Assembly (NCBI GenBank): GCA_016282705.1 | Contig: JAEELO010000001.1 | Location: 1 to 64,000 of the forward strand | Source of the DNA: Candidatus Gastranaerophilales bacterium | Lineage (GTDB): Bacteria; Cyanobacteriota; Vampirovibrionia; Gastranaerophilales; Gastranaerophilaceae | Reading direction: 5' to 3' | DNA length: 64,000 bases | Shown here: positions 46,685-56,243 of the stretch, piece by piece | How positions within the stretch are numbered: position 1 is the stretch's first letter | Layout of the letters: each line of letters starts with the position of its first letter | Made by a program: the position numbers and the translations under genes | Notes under the pieces: model-generated | What the model saw: the letters and a program-made list of their open reading frames with translations, nothing else | Told to the model about the DNA's origin: nothing | Database searches by the model: none

Positions 46685-47694
46685 ATTTTTTCTTCCAAAA
46701 GTTTAAAATCATAATTCAATGATTTTATCTTGTCTTCATTATATACAATATTATTTTTAACAAATTTCTCAAAAGTTTCCGAAAATTGCTCCGTTAAATT
46801 TATATAATCAAGATTAAATTCTTTTGCAAGAGTTTCAACTTTAATATCATAATTAACAGGTAATAATTTTACTCCTGCTTTTATGGCAATAAGGCAGGCA
46901 TGATAGCGCATAGCAATAATAGCTTCCAAGTTTGAAATATCTTCGGTAACTTTTTCATTTGAAGTATTTTCAATAATTCTAACTTTTATTTCCGGATTTA
47001 TTTCTTTTAGTTTTGAATATAATTTCTTTGCAACAGGCAAATCGAAATTATTCTGGAGAGATAATAGAAGAATTTCTTTATCTTGATAATATTTACATAT
47101 GTTTTCAGCAAGCTCTATTATAAAGTTGTCAGTCATTGTTTTAAAACCGCGAAGTTGTATACCGATTTTCCCTTTATTATTTTGCTTGTTAACAGAAATA
47201 TTCCAAACGGGATCATGGCATTTTACTGCCTTAATACCTATATTCTCAAGTAATTTAAAACTGTTTTCATCTCTAACTGTTATAAATGAAGCAGTTTTAA
47301 GCACTTGAAAAGTAAGATGTTTTAATAAAGTATTGCTAATCGGTCCTATTCCTTGTGCAAAAATTACTGTTTTTTTACCAAATAGTTGAGCAATAACAAG
47401 AATCATTAAATAATATATTAAACTTTTAGCACTTGTTTTATCCTGAAGCAGGCTGCCTCCTCCTGAAATTAAGCAATCACAGTTTATTAACTGCTTTATT
47501 ATTGCTTTTATATCAAAAGAATGTATGCTGTTTACACAGAGATTTTCAGCTGTTTTTTTAGGATTTGATGAAAAAACCGTTATTTCCGGATTATCTGAAA
47601 ATCGTTTTAAATTTTCAACAAGTATTTTTAAGATAGTTTCATCACCGAAATTATCGAACCCGTAATATCCTGAAATACATAATTTCTTAGTCAT
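46669..47694 (-). CDS. csaB: CsaB-like polysaccharide pyruvyl transferase
   Basis: A 341-residue protein beginning MTKKLCISGYYGFDNFGDE, the typical CsaB N-terminus. CDCLISGGGSLLQDKTS and VIFAQGIGP follow, then IAMRYHACLIAIKAGV in the C-terminal GT-B-like domain. CsaB adds pyruvate to cell-wall-bound polysaccharide in Bacillus, and homologues occur in cyanobacteria. I use ATG 47694 with AAAGG five bases upstream; the longer frame from 47754 runs into the kinase gene. It overlaps the kinase gene by 8 bases. Confidence 0.88.
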   Translation of the reverse strand: MTKKLCISGYYGFDNFGDETILKILVENLKRFSDNPEITVFSSNPKKTAENLCVNSIHSFDIKAIIKQLINCDCLISGGGSLLQDKTSAKSLIYYLMILVIAQLFGKKTVIFAQGIGPISNTLLKHLTFQVLKTASFITVRDENSFKLLENIGIKAVKCHDPVWNISVNKQNNKGKIGIQLRGFKTMTDNFIIELAENICKYYQDKEILLLSLQNNFDLPVAKKLYSKLKEINPEIKVRIIENTSNEKVTEDISNLEAIIAMRYHACLIAIKAGVKLLPVNYDIKVETLAKEFNLDYINLTEQFSETFEKFVKNNIVYNEDKIKSLNYDFKLLEEKICVKN

Positions 47695-48634
47695 TTTGAC
47701 CTTTAAAAATTTTATACACTTCTTCTTTCGATGGTATAGATTTAATAGCACCAAAATTTTTAATTTGGAGTCCGGCTACAACAGAACCCAAAGCAGCGGC
47801 CTTAAAAGGCGACATTCCCGAAACAATACCATGTAATACACCGCCGTTAAAAGCATCTCCGGCACCTGTATCATCAGTAACATCTTCATTTATAAATTTA
47901 ATGAATTCAGTTTTACCTTGAGAACCGACATAATAACCTTTATCTGCGGAAGATTTAAGAATTACCGTTGAAATACCTTTGTCCCACATATATTTTATTG
48001 CATTATCTCTTGATTCGGAATCTATTACAACTTTAGAATCATATCTTTCATTTAAGAAAATTATATCAATATAATCAACAATATCGTTAAAGGCTTCTTT
48101 TGCTTCATCTTCCGTCCAAATTTTTGTTGTAAAATTGGGGTCATAAGCAGTTAAAACACCATTTTCTTTTGCTGTCTTAAATGCCTCTTTAACAGCTTCT
48201 CTTGCCGATATTGAAAGCGATTGAGTTATACCTGTTGTATACAGTAAAGATGAATTTTGAATATAATCTGTAGGAACATCTTCTATAGAAAGATTTGTAG
48301 CTGCTGTCTTTTTTCTGTAGAAAGAAAATTCTTTTGATGTATTATCTTTATTTTTTGAAACCATATAAAGACCGTTGATTCCTTGAACAGGTTTAACATG
48401 AGATATATCAAGTCCTTCTTCCTGCCAGCTTTCCATTAAATAATCTTTAAAACAATCCATACCTATTCTGGAAATAAAACCAACTTTAGAACCTAATCTT
48501 AAAGCTGCGATTGCGGTTGTCAAAGTATCACCGCCATAGTATTTATACAAACTTGTTGCAGTTGTTAAATTTTCACTTGTGGAAAGCTCTATCAGGCTTT
48601 CTCCTATTGTTATAATATCAAGTTTATTGCTCAT
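47687..48634 (-). CDS. PfkB-family sugar kinase (2-keto-3-deoxygluconate kinase-like)
   Basis: A 315-residue ribokinase-family enzyme. It begins LDIITIGESLIELS, with YYGGDTLTTAIAALRLG in the substrate region and DDTGAGDAFNGGVLHG (catalytic Asp) near residue 255. The YDPNFTTKIW and FLNERYD stretches resemble KDG kinases more than fructokinases, but the sugar specificity cannot be settled from sequence. It leads a three-gene unit with csaB and the SpeE-like gene. Confidence 0.82.
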   Translation of the reverse strand: MSNKLDIITIGESLIELSTSENLTTATSLYKYYGGDTLTTAIAALRLGSKVGFISRIGMDCFKDYLMESWQEEGLDISHVKPVQGINGLYMVSKNKDNTSKEFSFYRKKTAATNLSIEDVPTDYIQNSSLLYTTGITQSLSISAREAVKEAFKTAKENGVLTAYDPNFTTKIWTEDEAKEAFNDIVDYIDIIFLNERYDSKVVIDSESRDNAIKYMWDKGISTVILKSSADKGYYVGSQGKTEFIKFINEDVTDDTGAGDAFNGGVLHGIVSGMSPFKAAALGSVVAGLQIKNFGAIKSIPSKEEVYKIFKGQND

Positions 48635-48680
48635 AATTTTGCTTCTTTTAATCTGACTTTATCAGAAATTACTTAAATAA

Positions 48681-49436
48681 TCAAATTATTCTCAAGTAGT
48701 TATTAATTGTCTTTGGTGTGTTCATCTTATATATTCTTTTTGAAATTTCATTATAGGTTGGAGTTTCGGAAGAAAAACTCAAATATTTTCTGTAAAATCT
48801 TTTTGCAGCTGAAGTATTTCCGAGTTTTTCATAACAAATACCAAGTGCTAAATAAGCTCTATAATATTCCTTATTCATTTTTATTACTTGTCTGAACAAT
48901 TTTGCACTATTATAATAGTCTTCCAAATACATATATAATGTAGCTTTTTGTATATATGCTCTTATATAATTCGGGTTTGTTTCAATAATTTTTTGATAAA
49001 TCATTAAAGCCATATCCTCTTCTTCAATCATTTCATGAACAAGAGCAAGCTGCATTTGCATATCAACATTTTCGGGCTCCAGTTTAATGGAAACTCTTAA
49101 ATGTTTTATGCCATCCTCAAAATTACCGTTAATAATATTGCACAATGCAAGTTCTTTTTGTACAACAAAATCAGAAGGCAGAATTTTTTCTGCTTTTTGA
49201 AGATTTAAAATTGCTTTATTATAATTTTTTAATTGTTTATATGCTATGGCAATGCCTATATATGATGTGGGGTTATTTTTATTTATGAGTATAGAGTGAA
49301 GATATCTGTCAATTGATTCTTTATATTTGTTATTTTGACGAAGTTCTTCAGCCTGCATAAAATAATCTTTAGCAAGAGAATTGTTTTCTCCGCTGTAATT
49401 AAGATTTTCTATTGTGCTGTTTTTATGCAAAACCAA
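48681..49436 (-). CDS. Tetratricopeptide-repeat protein
   Basis: A 251-residue protein made almost entirely of TPR units (about residues 22-235; for example YLHSILINKNNPTSYIGIAI and YLALGICYEKLGNTSAAKRF). No signal peptide is seen, so it is probably a cytoplasmic scaffold. The start is TTG at 49436, with a strong AAGGGGG about seven bases upstream; a Met 26 residues on is an alternative. The ribosome site lies in the arm of a long hairpin. Confidence 0.75.
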   Translation of the reverse strand: MVLHKNSTIENLNYSGENNSLAKDYFMQAEELRQNNKYKESIDRYLHSILINKNNPTSYIGIAIAYKQLKNYNKAILNLQKAEKILPSDFVVQKELALCNIINGNFEDGIKHLRVSIKLEPENVDMQMQLALVHEMIEEEDMALMIYQKIIETNPNYIRAYIQKATLYMYLEDYYNSAKLFRQVIKMNKEYYRAYLALGICYEKLGNTSAAKRFYRKYLSFSSETPTYNEISKRIYKMNTPKTINNYLRII

Positions 49437-49443
49437 AATATAT

Positions 49444-49486
49444 CCCCTTTTTATATCTTAATTTTAGGAAATAATAAAAAGGGGGA
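49444..49486 (-). promoter_or_regulatory. Hairpin covering the ribosome-binding site of the TPR gene
   Basis: On the minus strand CCCCCTTTTTAT (49486-49475) pairs perfectly with ATAAAAAGGGGG (49455-49444) over a 19-base loop. The right arm is the Shine-Dalgarno of the TTG-initiated TPR gene. Folding would hide that site. Alternatively it is a terminator of the upstream sigma-factor gene, though the following ATATATTTT is a poor T-run. Confidence 0.55.
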
Positions 49487-49533
49487 ATATAGTCTATAGA
49501 TTGAAATTCATTGACCTAAAGATTAATATCGGA

Positions 49534-50442
49534 TTAAATTAAAAATTCTCTTAATTGTTTAATATTATTTTTTGTACGCAGTTTTTTTAGTGCCATCGCT
49601 TCAATTTGTCTTATACGTTCTTTTGAAAATCCCATATCTTTACCCAATTGTTCTAACGTTTTAGGTTTATTCCCATTTATACCAAACCTTTCGGTTATGA
49701 TTTTTCGTTCCTTGTTATTTAATTCTTTTAATAATTTTTCTACATTTTGTTTTAAAAAAGTAAGTTGTACATTAAATTCAGGTGAATTATAATTTTCATC
49801 CGGAATATAATCTTCAAGTGAAAGATTTTCCGCAATAGGAGCATCCAAACTTACAGGCTCAAGTTGAATGGTTTTCATTACAAGGATAACTTGTTTTACC
49901 GGCATTCTTATTTTTTTTGCTATTTCTTCCAGTGACGGTTCTTTACCTGTATAATAAGATAATTCAAAAATAGCTTTCTTTACCAATCTTATTTTATCAA
50001 TCATATGTACGGGAATTCTTATAATTCTTGCATTATTTGCAATTGCTCTTGCTATAGTTTGACGTATCCACCAAGTTGCATAGGTGGAAAATTTAAATCC
50101 TTTAGAATAATCAAATCTGTTGACCGCCTTTATTAGACCAAGAGTTCCTTCTTGGACTAAATCCATAAATAAAACCCCCTGCCCCGTATACTTTTTGGCA
50201 ATACTAACAACTAATCTTAAGTTTGCTTGAATTAGTTTTTTCTTTGCTTCTATTGATTTTTGCTCATCTCCTTCCTGAATAGTTCTCCCAATCTCCGATT
50301 CTTCTGCTTTCTTTAATAATTTTGTTTTTCCGATATCTTTTAAATACATTTGTAAAATATCATCTTTATTAACAATGTTATTAAAGGATGTTATTTCTTC
50401 TTCATCTTCCGCACATATATCATAAATGTATTCCGTTTCCAT
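49534..50442 (-). CDS. RpoD-family sigma factor (group 2-like)
   Basis: A 302-residue sigma70-type factor from ATG 50442, which has GGGGA upstream; a GTG at 50499 would add 19 residues. Region 1.2 is [12 protein letters not shown]. Region 2 contains [34 protein letters not shown] and [14 protein letters not shown]. Region 3 begins [10 protein letters not shown], and region 4 ends [19 protein letters not shown]. It is shorter than a housekeeping RpoD and lacks region 1.1, which fits the alternative group 2/3 factors abundant in the cyanobacterial lineage. Confidence 0.9.
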   Translation of the reverse strand: METEYIYDICAEDEEEITSFNNIVNKDDILQMYLKDIGKTKLLKKAEESEIGRTIQEGDEQKSIEAKKKLIQANLRLVVSIAKKYTGQGVLFMDLVQEGTLGLIKAVNRFDYSKGFKFSTYATWWIRQTIARAIANNARIIRIPVHMIDKIRLVKKAIFELSYYTGKEPSLEEIAKKIRMPVKQVILVMKTIQLEPVSLDAPIAENLSLEDYIPDENYNSPEFNVQLTFLKQNVEKLLKELNNKERKIITERFGINGNKPKTLEQLGKDMGFSKERIRQIEAMALKKLRTKNNIKQLREFLI

Positions 50443-50608
50443 AATTAATCCCCAATCTTTTATAATTTGATTGACGATAAAATAATGTTTTAGTTCCACT
50501 AAATACTATATTAATTTATGTAAATAATTGTTAACATTCATGCAATTTCCAATATAAAAAAAACTTTATATCTATGTAAGGTGTTAGTTTAGTTTTGGGT
50601 ATGGTTTT

Positions 50609-51577
50609 ATGGTAGAAAAATTTAAAGAAAAGCATTCGGATTTTTATGAATCCAGAACATCTTCATTTTATAACAATAGATTATCTTCTGCGTATTCGAG
50701 AAGAAATAATAGAAATGAAGATAAAAGTATTTTTGAAGATCAAGTTAAAGAAGATTCACAGGTATCAATTTTGGAAGAAAAATTGGATTCGGTAAAAGAC
50801 AATCAAGGTATTTTCCAAAAAGGTTTCAATGATATTAAAGAAGGTATTGGTGTAGGAACCAGCGATACAAAATGTGAAGATATAATAGAAAAATATAAAA
50901 AAGGTGAAGTAACCTTTGAAGAAGCTGAAAACGAAATTGATAAATATGATGAGAAACAAAAAAGCGGTCTTAATACATTTGCGAATATCTTGGCAAGTGT
51001 AGCTGCAGTAGCGGCAGGAACAATATTGACCGTGGCAACCGGAGGTGCGGCAGCTCCGCTGGCTGTAATTGCAGTAGGTGCAGCAGCAGGTGCCGTTACG
51101 AAAGCAGGCTCGAAACTTGTAGACAGAGCAACAAATGAAGTTAAAGGCGATGATTTTGATGGTAAAACATTGGCAAAAGATGCGCTGTCAGGTGCGGTAA
51201 CAGGTTCAATAGCAGCGGCTACAATGGGAAGCGGCAGTATTGGAACTCAAACATTGGGAGCAGCCGCTAAATCAAGTGCCAAATCGTTTGCAGTTACAGG
51301 TGCAATAAGCGGTGGTGCAAATTATACTATAGATTGTGCCGTAGACGGAAAAGAATTTAAGACAAAAGAATTTGCAAGTGAGGTTATAGTTAATGCAGCA
51401 GTAGGTGCAGCAACCGGCGGTGTTGTCGGAAGCGTATCTCACGGAGTAAACGCAACAGGTATAATTAAACCATCCGGTTCAGTTACATCATCAACAGCAA
51501 GAACTATTGCAAAAAGAAGTTTTGCAACAACCAGAAGTAAATTGGTAAATAAAGCCATAAGAGATGTTGCAGCATAA
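50609..51577 (+). CDS. Gly/Ala-rich glycine-zipper protein of unknown function
   Basis: A 322-residue protein. Residues 1-125 are hydrophilic and charged, with a tyrosine/serine-rich start (FYESRTSSFYNNRLSSAYSRR). From about 125 it becomes Ala/Gly-rich with glycine-zipper patterns: LASVAAVAAGTILTVATGGA, APLAVIAVGAAAGAVTKAG, then DALSGAVTGSIAAATMG and VNAAVGAATGGVVGSV. Such segments precede toxin tips in polymorphic toxins, but here the protein ends soon afterwards with a basic tail and no recognisable toxin domain. No signal peptide is present. Base composition looks less AT-rich in the Gly/Ala half, as expected from its residues. A terminator follows. Confidence 0.65.
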   Translation: MVEKFKEKHSDFYESRTSSFYNNRLSSAYSRRNNRNEDKSIFEDQVKEDSQVSILEEKLDSVKDNQGIFQKGFNDIKEGIGVGTSDTKCEDIIEKYKKGEVTFEEAENEIDKYDEKQKSGLNTFANILASVAAVAAGTILTVATGGAAAPLAVIAVGAAAGAVTKAGSKLVDRATNEVKGDDFDGKTLAKDALSGAVTGSIAAATMGSGSIGTQTLGAAAKSSAKSFAVTGAISGGANYTIDCAVDGKEFKTKEFASEVIVNAAVGAATGGVVGSVSHGVNATGIIKPSGSVTSSTARTIAKRSFATTRSKLVNKAIRDVAA

Positions 51578-51632
51578 TAAACAAATTTTAACAAATCAAT
51601 CCCTAAAATGCCCCAATAATCTAACCATCACA

Positions 51633-51665
51633 AAGCAGCGAATTAATCATTCGCTGCTTGTTTGA
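51633..51665 (+). terminator. Rho-independent terminator after the glycine-zipper gene
   Basis: AAGCAGCGAA (51633-51642), a seven-base loop and TTCGCTGCTT (51650-51659), followed by a T-rich tail. Confidence 0.75.
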
Positions 51666-51679
51666 TTTAAAATAATATT

Positions 51680-53311
51680 ATGATTAATTTTGATGCATTA
51701 ACTTTAAAATTATTTTATGAAGAATCTGCCGATTTTTTTGAAGGTGCAAAAATACAAAAAATTCAGCAGCCAAGTCGTTCCGAGTTGATTTTTAACATAA
51801 GAAATTTAGGTGAAACCAAAAAATTATACATAAATTTCAATCCCAATATATATCATATTTGTTTTATGTCCGGAGAGAATGAAACAAAAAGAAATTTTCA
51901 AATGCCCCAAAAAGCACCGATGTTTTGCATGCTACTTAGAAAATATATTCAAAACGCAAAAATTTTAAAAATAGATGTGCCTAAATATGAACGTATTTTT
52001 GAAATATATTTTGAATATTATAATGAAATTAATGAAAAATCCCAATTATGTTTGGCGATTGAATTAATGGGTAAATACAGCAATGTTATTTTGTATAACT
52101 ATGATACAAATGTAATTATAGGCTGCGCTCATAATGTAAGCTCCGAAAAGAGCAGAGAACGTGAATTATACGGGATGCTTCCATATGTATATCCTGTAAA
52201 ACAGAAAAAGAAAAATATTCTTAAAACGGATTTTAATACCTTTAAAGAAAATGTTGATAATGATGATATTGCTTCATCTATTGCTTCAAAATACCATTAT
52301 TTAACAATTTCTTTAATACAGGATATTATTAAAATCATACATCCGTTTAGTCTTGAAGATTTATTTTATAAGCTTCAACAAATAGCAAGCAGAAAAGATT
52401 TTTCGCCATGTATTTCTATAGATTATTCAAAATATTATGTTATTGACTATCCGAATACGAATAAAGTTAAAGATATAAACTCAATGATAGATGAGTATTT
52501 TTCGTATCATCAACATAATTTTATTATAGATAATCTAAAATCCAAAATCACAAAACAGGTAAATGCTAAACTTAATAAGCTATACAATTTAAAAACGAAA
52601 CAAGAGCAGCAAATCGGTAAAATTGATAAAGCACAGCAATGGAAAAATAAAGCCGATATAATAATGGCAAACTTATATTATATAAAACAAGGTACTAAAA
52701 AAACCGAATTGACTGACTTTGAAGGAAATAAAATCGAAATAGAACTTGATGAAAATAAAAATCCCACTGAAAATGCAAATAAATATTATGAAATGTATAA
52801 AAAGTCCAAAACGGCAAATGAACATGCAACAGAAATGATAAAAGAAACAAATTCTCAAATATTATATTATGAAGAGCTTTTATATTTTACACAAAATGCG
52901 GAAAATATAGCTGATTTAAATGATATTTTATCTGAAATTGCAGAAACAAAAGATAATAAAAAAGAAATTTTTAACCAAACAATAGATTATATGGAATATG
53001 AAGGATATAGAATTTTTGTAGGAAAAAATAAAAAGCAGAATGATTACATCCTATCAAAACTTTCAACAGGTGAAGATTTATGGTTTCATCCGTTAAATGC
53101 GGCGGGTGCACATGTTATAGTAAAACGAAATAATAAAGAAGAAATTCCGGAAGCAGTTATATTAAAAGCAGCTCAATTAACAAAAGAATATTCTTCTCAA
53201 AAGAATAACTCCAAAACTTCAATAATATATACTAAAAGGAAATATATAAAAAAAGCTAATAATAAACTTGCTTTTGTAACATACAAAAATGAGACGGAAA
53301 TTATTGTATAA
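51680..53311 (+). CDS. rqcH: NFACT-family ribosome quality-control protein (RqcH-like)
   Basis: A 543-residue protein with the NFACT layout. The NFACT-N domain begins MINFDALTLKLFYEESADFFEGAKIQKI, without its first helix being truncated. Helix-hairpin-helix and coiled-coil regions lie at about 250-430. The NFACT-R domain has YILSKLSTGEDLWFHPLNAAGAHVIV. RqcH binds stalled 50S subunits and recruits tRNA-Ala for C-terminal tailing. The family's Asp-Arg pair in the N domain appears as Glu-Arg here (YERIF, E104-R105). Older databases label such proteins fibronectin-binding. Confidence 0.88.
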   Translation: MINFDALTLKLFYEESADFFEGAKIQKIQQPSRSELIFNIRNLGETKKLYINFNPNIYHICFMSGENETKRNFQMPQKAPMFCMLLRKYIQNAKILKIDVPKYERIFEIYFEYYNEINEKSQLCLAIELMGKYSNVILYNYDTNVIIGCAHNVSSEKSRERELYGMLPYVYPVKQKKKNILKTDFNTFKENVDNDDIASSIASKYHYLTISLIQDIIKIIHPFSLEDLFYKLQQIASRKDFSPCISIDYSKYYVIDYPNTNKVKDINSMIDEYFSYHQHNFIIDNLKSKITKQVNAKLNKLYNLKTKQEQQIGKIDKAQQWKNKADIIMANLYYIKQGTKKTELTDFEGNKIEIELDENKNPTENANKYYEMYKKSKTANEHATEMIKETNSQILYYEELLYFTQNAENIADLNDILSEIAETKDNKKEIFNQTIDYMEYEGYRIFVGKNKKQNDYILSKLSTGEDLWFHPLNAAGAHVIVKRNNKEEIPEAVILKAAQLTKEYSSQKNNSKTSIIYTKRKYIKKANNKLAFVTYKNETEIIV

Positions 53312-53325
53312 ATACAAAAATAATA

Positions 53326-54555
53326 TTATGATTTATGTGTAAGGTAGTATATTTTTATATATTCCAATTCCTCGGATTTAGTTATTAGTTTTCCGTCAAG
53401 TTTTTCTCTTAAAATATTTTCAAAAATTTCATTGAATTTGGGAGAGGGCTTAAAGCCGAGATTTATTAAATCATTCCCGTTTGTTTGAATGTGAATATTT
53501 TTAAGTTCTTCTAAAAATTTTATTAAATAATTACTGCCTGTTATAACAAAATATCCTGCAACAGCCAAATTGGTTTTGTCTGTAAATGCTTTATATATGT
53601 CGTAATTATTATTGGGAATTTTATTATAATATAATTCTTTTAAGTCCTGAACTGATTTTTTCTCCGCCGAACTTAAATTCAATCGTTCTATTGCATATTT
53701 TGATTTAAAAATAAGCATTAATACAAATAAAAACCATTTATTATTATTATCAAATAAATTATATTTGGAAATTTCATTATAAAAATCACTGTTAAATTGT
53801 AATATGACATTATCTGAAATTAATTTATAAGCATTGGTTTTTATTACTATATCGTATAATTTTTTTTCATTATCAAGAGAAAAATATTGCTTTAATTCAT
53901 TTTTAATACGCTCAAGAGGCATTGTATCATTTATATCGGTTAAATATTTCTGAATTAATTCATAAGTAGAATTTTCAATATCAAAATCAAATCGAACCAT
54001 AAATTTTAATGCGCGTATTATTCTTGAGGGATCATCAATGAAACTTTTTTCGTGTAATATTTTAATCTGTTTATTTAAGATATCGTTATATCCGTTAAAA
54101 TAATCAATAAGAGAATATTTATCCTCTCCCGTTAAACTCAAAGCCAGAGTATTTATTGTGAAATCACGCCTTTGAACATCAGATTTTAAATCACATCCAA
54201 AGTTATAAGCAATGGGTAAAAATCCTGATTTATCATATTTTTCTTGACGGGTGGATGCAAAATCAATTTCTACCCCGTTAATAAACTGAGCTTTTACTGT
54301 TCTTAAATTATCCTGCACCGAAATAATTTTAAAATCAGCATCTTTTTCCAGTATTTTTGAAAATTCAACGGCATCTGATAGAACAGCAATATCAATATCT
54401 TTTATTTGATGATGCATTATTATGTCTCTAACTATTCCGCCGATTAAAAATATTTTTATATTATTTTTTTCGGCAGCACAAGAAGCCGCATAAATTGCCG
54501 CTTTATATTCATCATTAATTGAACGGTTAAACTCTGTTTCTAATAATATCGCCAT
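53326..54555 (-). CDS. CCA-adding enzyme / tRNA nucleotidyltransferase family
   Basis: A 409-residue class II nucleotidyltransferase. The active-site signature is LIGGIVRDIIM (37-47), then KDIDIAV (catalytic Asp pair, D53 and D55). FASTRQEKYDK and the neck motif DDPSRIIRALKFMVRFDF follow. The C-terminal body is helical. It may add CCA, CC or A, or act as poly(A) polymerase; the bacterial subfamilies are not separable by eye, and cyanobacteria often split the CC and A activities. Confidence 0.88.
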   Translation of the reverse strand: MAILLETEFNRSINDEYKAAIYAASCAAEKNNIKIFLIGGIVRDIIMHHQIKDIDIAVLSDAVEFSKILEKDADFKIISVQDNLRTVKAQFINGVEIDFASTRQEKYDKSGFLPIAYNFGCDLKSDVQRRDFTINTLALSLTGEDKYSLIDYFNGYNDILNKQIKILHEKSFIDDPSRIIRALKFMVRFDFDIENSTYELIQKYLTDINDTMPLERIKNELKQYFSLDNEKKLYDIVIKTNAYKLISDNVILQFNSDFYNEISKYNLFDNNNKWFLFVLMLIFKSKYAIERLNLSSAEKKSVQDLKELYYNKIPNNNYDIYKAFTDKTNLAVAGYFVITGSNYLIKFLEELKNIHIQTNGNDLINLGFKPSPKFNEIFENILREKLDGKLITKSEELEYIKIYYLTHKS

Positions 54556-54572
54556 ATTCGGATTATAACAGA

Positions 54573-56243
54573 TTAGTTAAAATCTTTAAATATAGGATTG
54601 TTATTTTCTAATTTTGATAAAGTTTTATTATTTTTTATAGGACTGTTTTCATCAATTTTATAGTCCATTTGGTCTTGGGCTTTTTTCTTATTGTTTAAAT
54701 ATCTTGTAACTGCGATATTTAATTTTGCTATGCCGACGCCTAATACAAAACCTGAATACAAGTAGCCTGCAAGCTGCGATGCACCTATTTTTAAAACCTT
54801 AGTTTTTGTTGCTGCATCAGCATTCTTAAACAATTGAGAGAACTTCATCATCTTATTTCCCTTCATTATTTCTCCTGCTTTAGGAAGAAGAACTTCATCA
54901 AAGGATTTTACAGATGCTTTTGTTAACCATTGTCCTGCATACTTAAGACCTTTTTTAGCACCGGTTTGTGTAACCGGGTTATTAATTAATTCTTTGCCGC
55001 CGATTCCTCTTGCAACAAGTTTAGATACCATGCCGCCAAGTATGAGCCAGTTAGTAAACCCTAATGTATCTTTTATTACTGATTCTCTGAGTTCGTTTCC
55101 GTCTCTTGCTGACATAAATCTTGAAGCAATAGTTAAACCATACAAGAACTTAAATTGATTAATTGTCGGAACTTTACTGTTAAATTGAATATTAGATAAT
55201 AAATCTGAATATTTGCCGATAGTCCTTAATGCTGCGGCTGGAAAAGCAACGCCTAAAATCATTTTTAAAGGTTTATATAATTGGAATTTCTTTTTATTAC
55301 CTTTTACTTCAGTTTCATTATTTGTTTCTACTCCGACAAATCCGTCTTTACCTGTTCTTAGTTTGGTTAAAAGTCGGTTTATAGGCTGAACAGATATACA
55401 TAACGCAGCACAAATTCCCATCCCAAGAGCTGTAGCAGCTGTCTTATTTTTCTTTAACGCATTGATAAATTTCGGTAAATTTTCTTTTGTTTGAGTAGTA
55501 AAAGAATTTGAAACAGCAACGGCATTATCAACAAGTTCTGAGAAGCTTGCCTTTATTGCTTTATTTGCTTTACAGGGTGCGGGAATTATAAAAGAAGCCT
55601 GTGCACCTGTATCTTTTATTACTCTGCCTACTATTGACGCTTTAAGTGTCTTTATTTCTTTTGCAATAGATTTTTTATTTGCACCTGTAGCTGATGCTAA
55701 TTGTTTTGTTTTTTCTGCAAGTAACACAAGACTGTCAGTGATTTCTTTTTTAGAAGTCTGTGAAATATGTCTCCAATTTGAACCGTCAAGTCCTTGAACA
55801 CGATTTACAAAACTGCTTAAAAATTTCTTTTGCTCTCTGCCTGAACGTCTCCATATTTCAGCCATTGTATCTATTGTGCTTCCGCTTGCAAAAATATTTT
55901 GAGCTTTTATATTAAATTCATTATTAAATTTTTTAGATATTCCTGTTGCGGCACCTAATCCGATAAGTCCTACGCAAGTATGAATAAGATTACTTGTTCC
56001 TTCTCTTATACCGGTTTCAATACCTGATTGAGGACCTCTGTTTTTCCATTCAATACGAGTCCTCGGAATAACCATAGAACACATGTCAACAGCACAAGCA
56101 CCAATAGCCGGACTATCATTTAATGTCCTTAATAGTAAAATACCGGGACCTTTAAACGATGGATTTTCGCTATTATGTTTGGCTTGTAATTGATTAATAT
56201 TGGAATTTTGTATTCTATCTATCATGCGTTTTGTCTTTTCCAT
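54573..56243 (-). CDS. Lineage-type membrane protein with SFKG leader (paralogue of 2728-4419)
   Basis: A 556-residue unknown protein. It begins with an Asn/Gln-rich leader ending SFKG at 29-32, followed by GPGILLL. It matches the protein at 2728-4419 block by block: VDxxSxxIPRT near 55, GLDGSNW near 147, GMGICAALCISVQPINR near 280, VPTINQ and ASRFMSARDGNELRE (373-387). Several hydrophobic segments suggest a membrane protein; the tail is charged and Asn/Lys-rich. The start could be ATG 56243 or ATG 56225. The two paralogues lie about 50 kb apart, so the duplication is dispersed rather than tandem. Confidence 0.75.
   Translation of the reverse strand: MEKTKRMIDRIQNSNINQLQAKHNSENPSFKGPGILLLRTLNDSPAIGACAVDMCSMVIPRTRIEWKNRGPQSGIETGIREGTSNLIHTCVGLIGLGAATGISKKFNNEFNIKAQNIFASGSTIDTMAEIWRRSGREQKKFLSSFVNRVQGLDGSNWRHISQTSKKEITDSLVLLAEKTKQLASATGANKKSIAKEIKTLKASIVGRVIKDTGAQASFIIPAPCKANKAIKASFSELVDNAVAVSNSFTTQTKENLPKFINALKKNKTAATALGMGICAALCISVQPINRLLTKLRTGKDGFVGVETNNETEVKGNKKKFQLYKPLKMILGVAFPAAALRTIGKYSDLLSNIQFNSKVPTINQFKFLYGLTIASRFMSARDGNELRESVIKDTLGFTNWLILGGMVSKLVARGIGGKELINNPVTQTGAKKGLKYAGQWLTKASVKSFDEVLLPKAGEIMKGNKMMKFSQLFKNADAATKTKVLKIGASQLAGYLYSGFVLGVGIAKLNIAVTRYLNNKKKAQDQMDYKIDENSPIKNNKTLSKLENNNPIFKDFN

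Noticed and set aside
50609-51577. Complete polymorphic toxin
   Set aside because: No export signal, no toxin domain after the glycine zippers and no immunity gene next to it.
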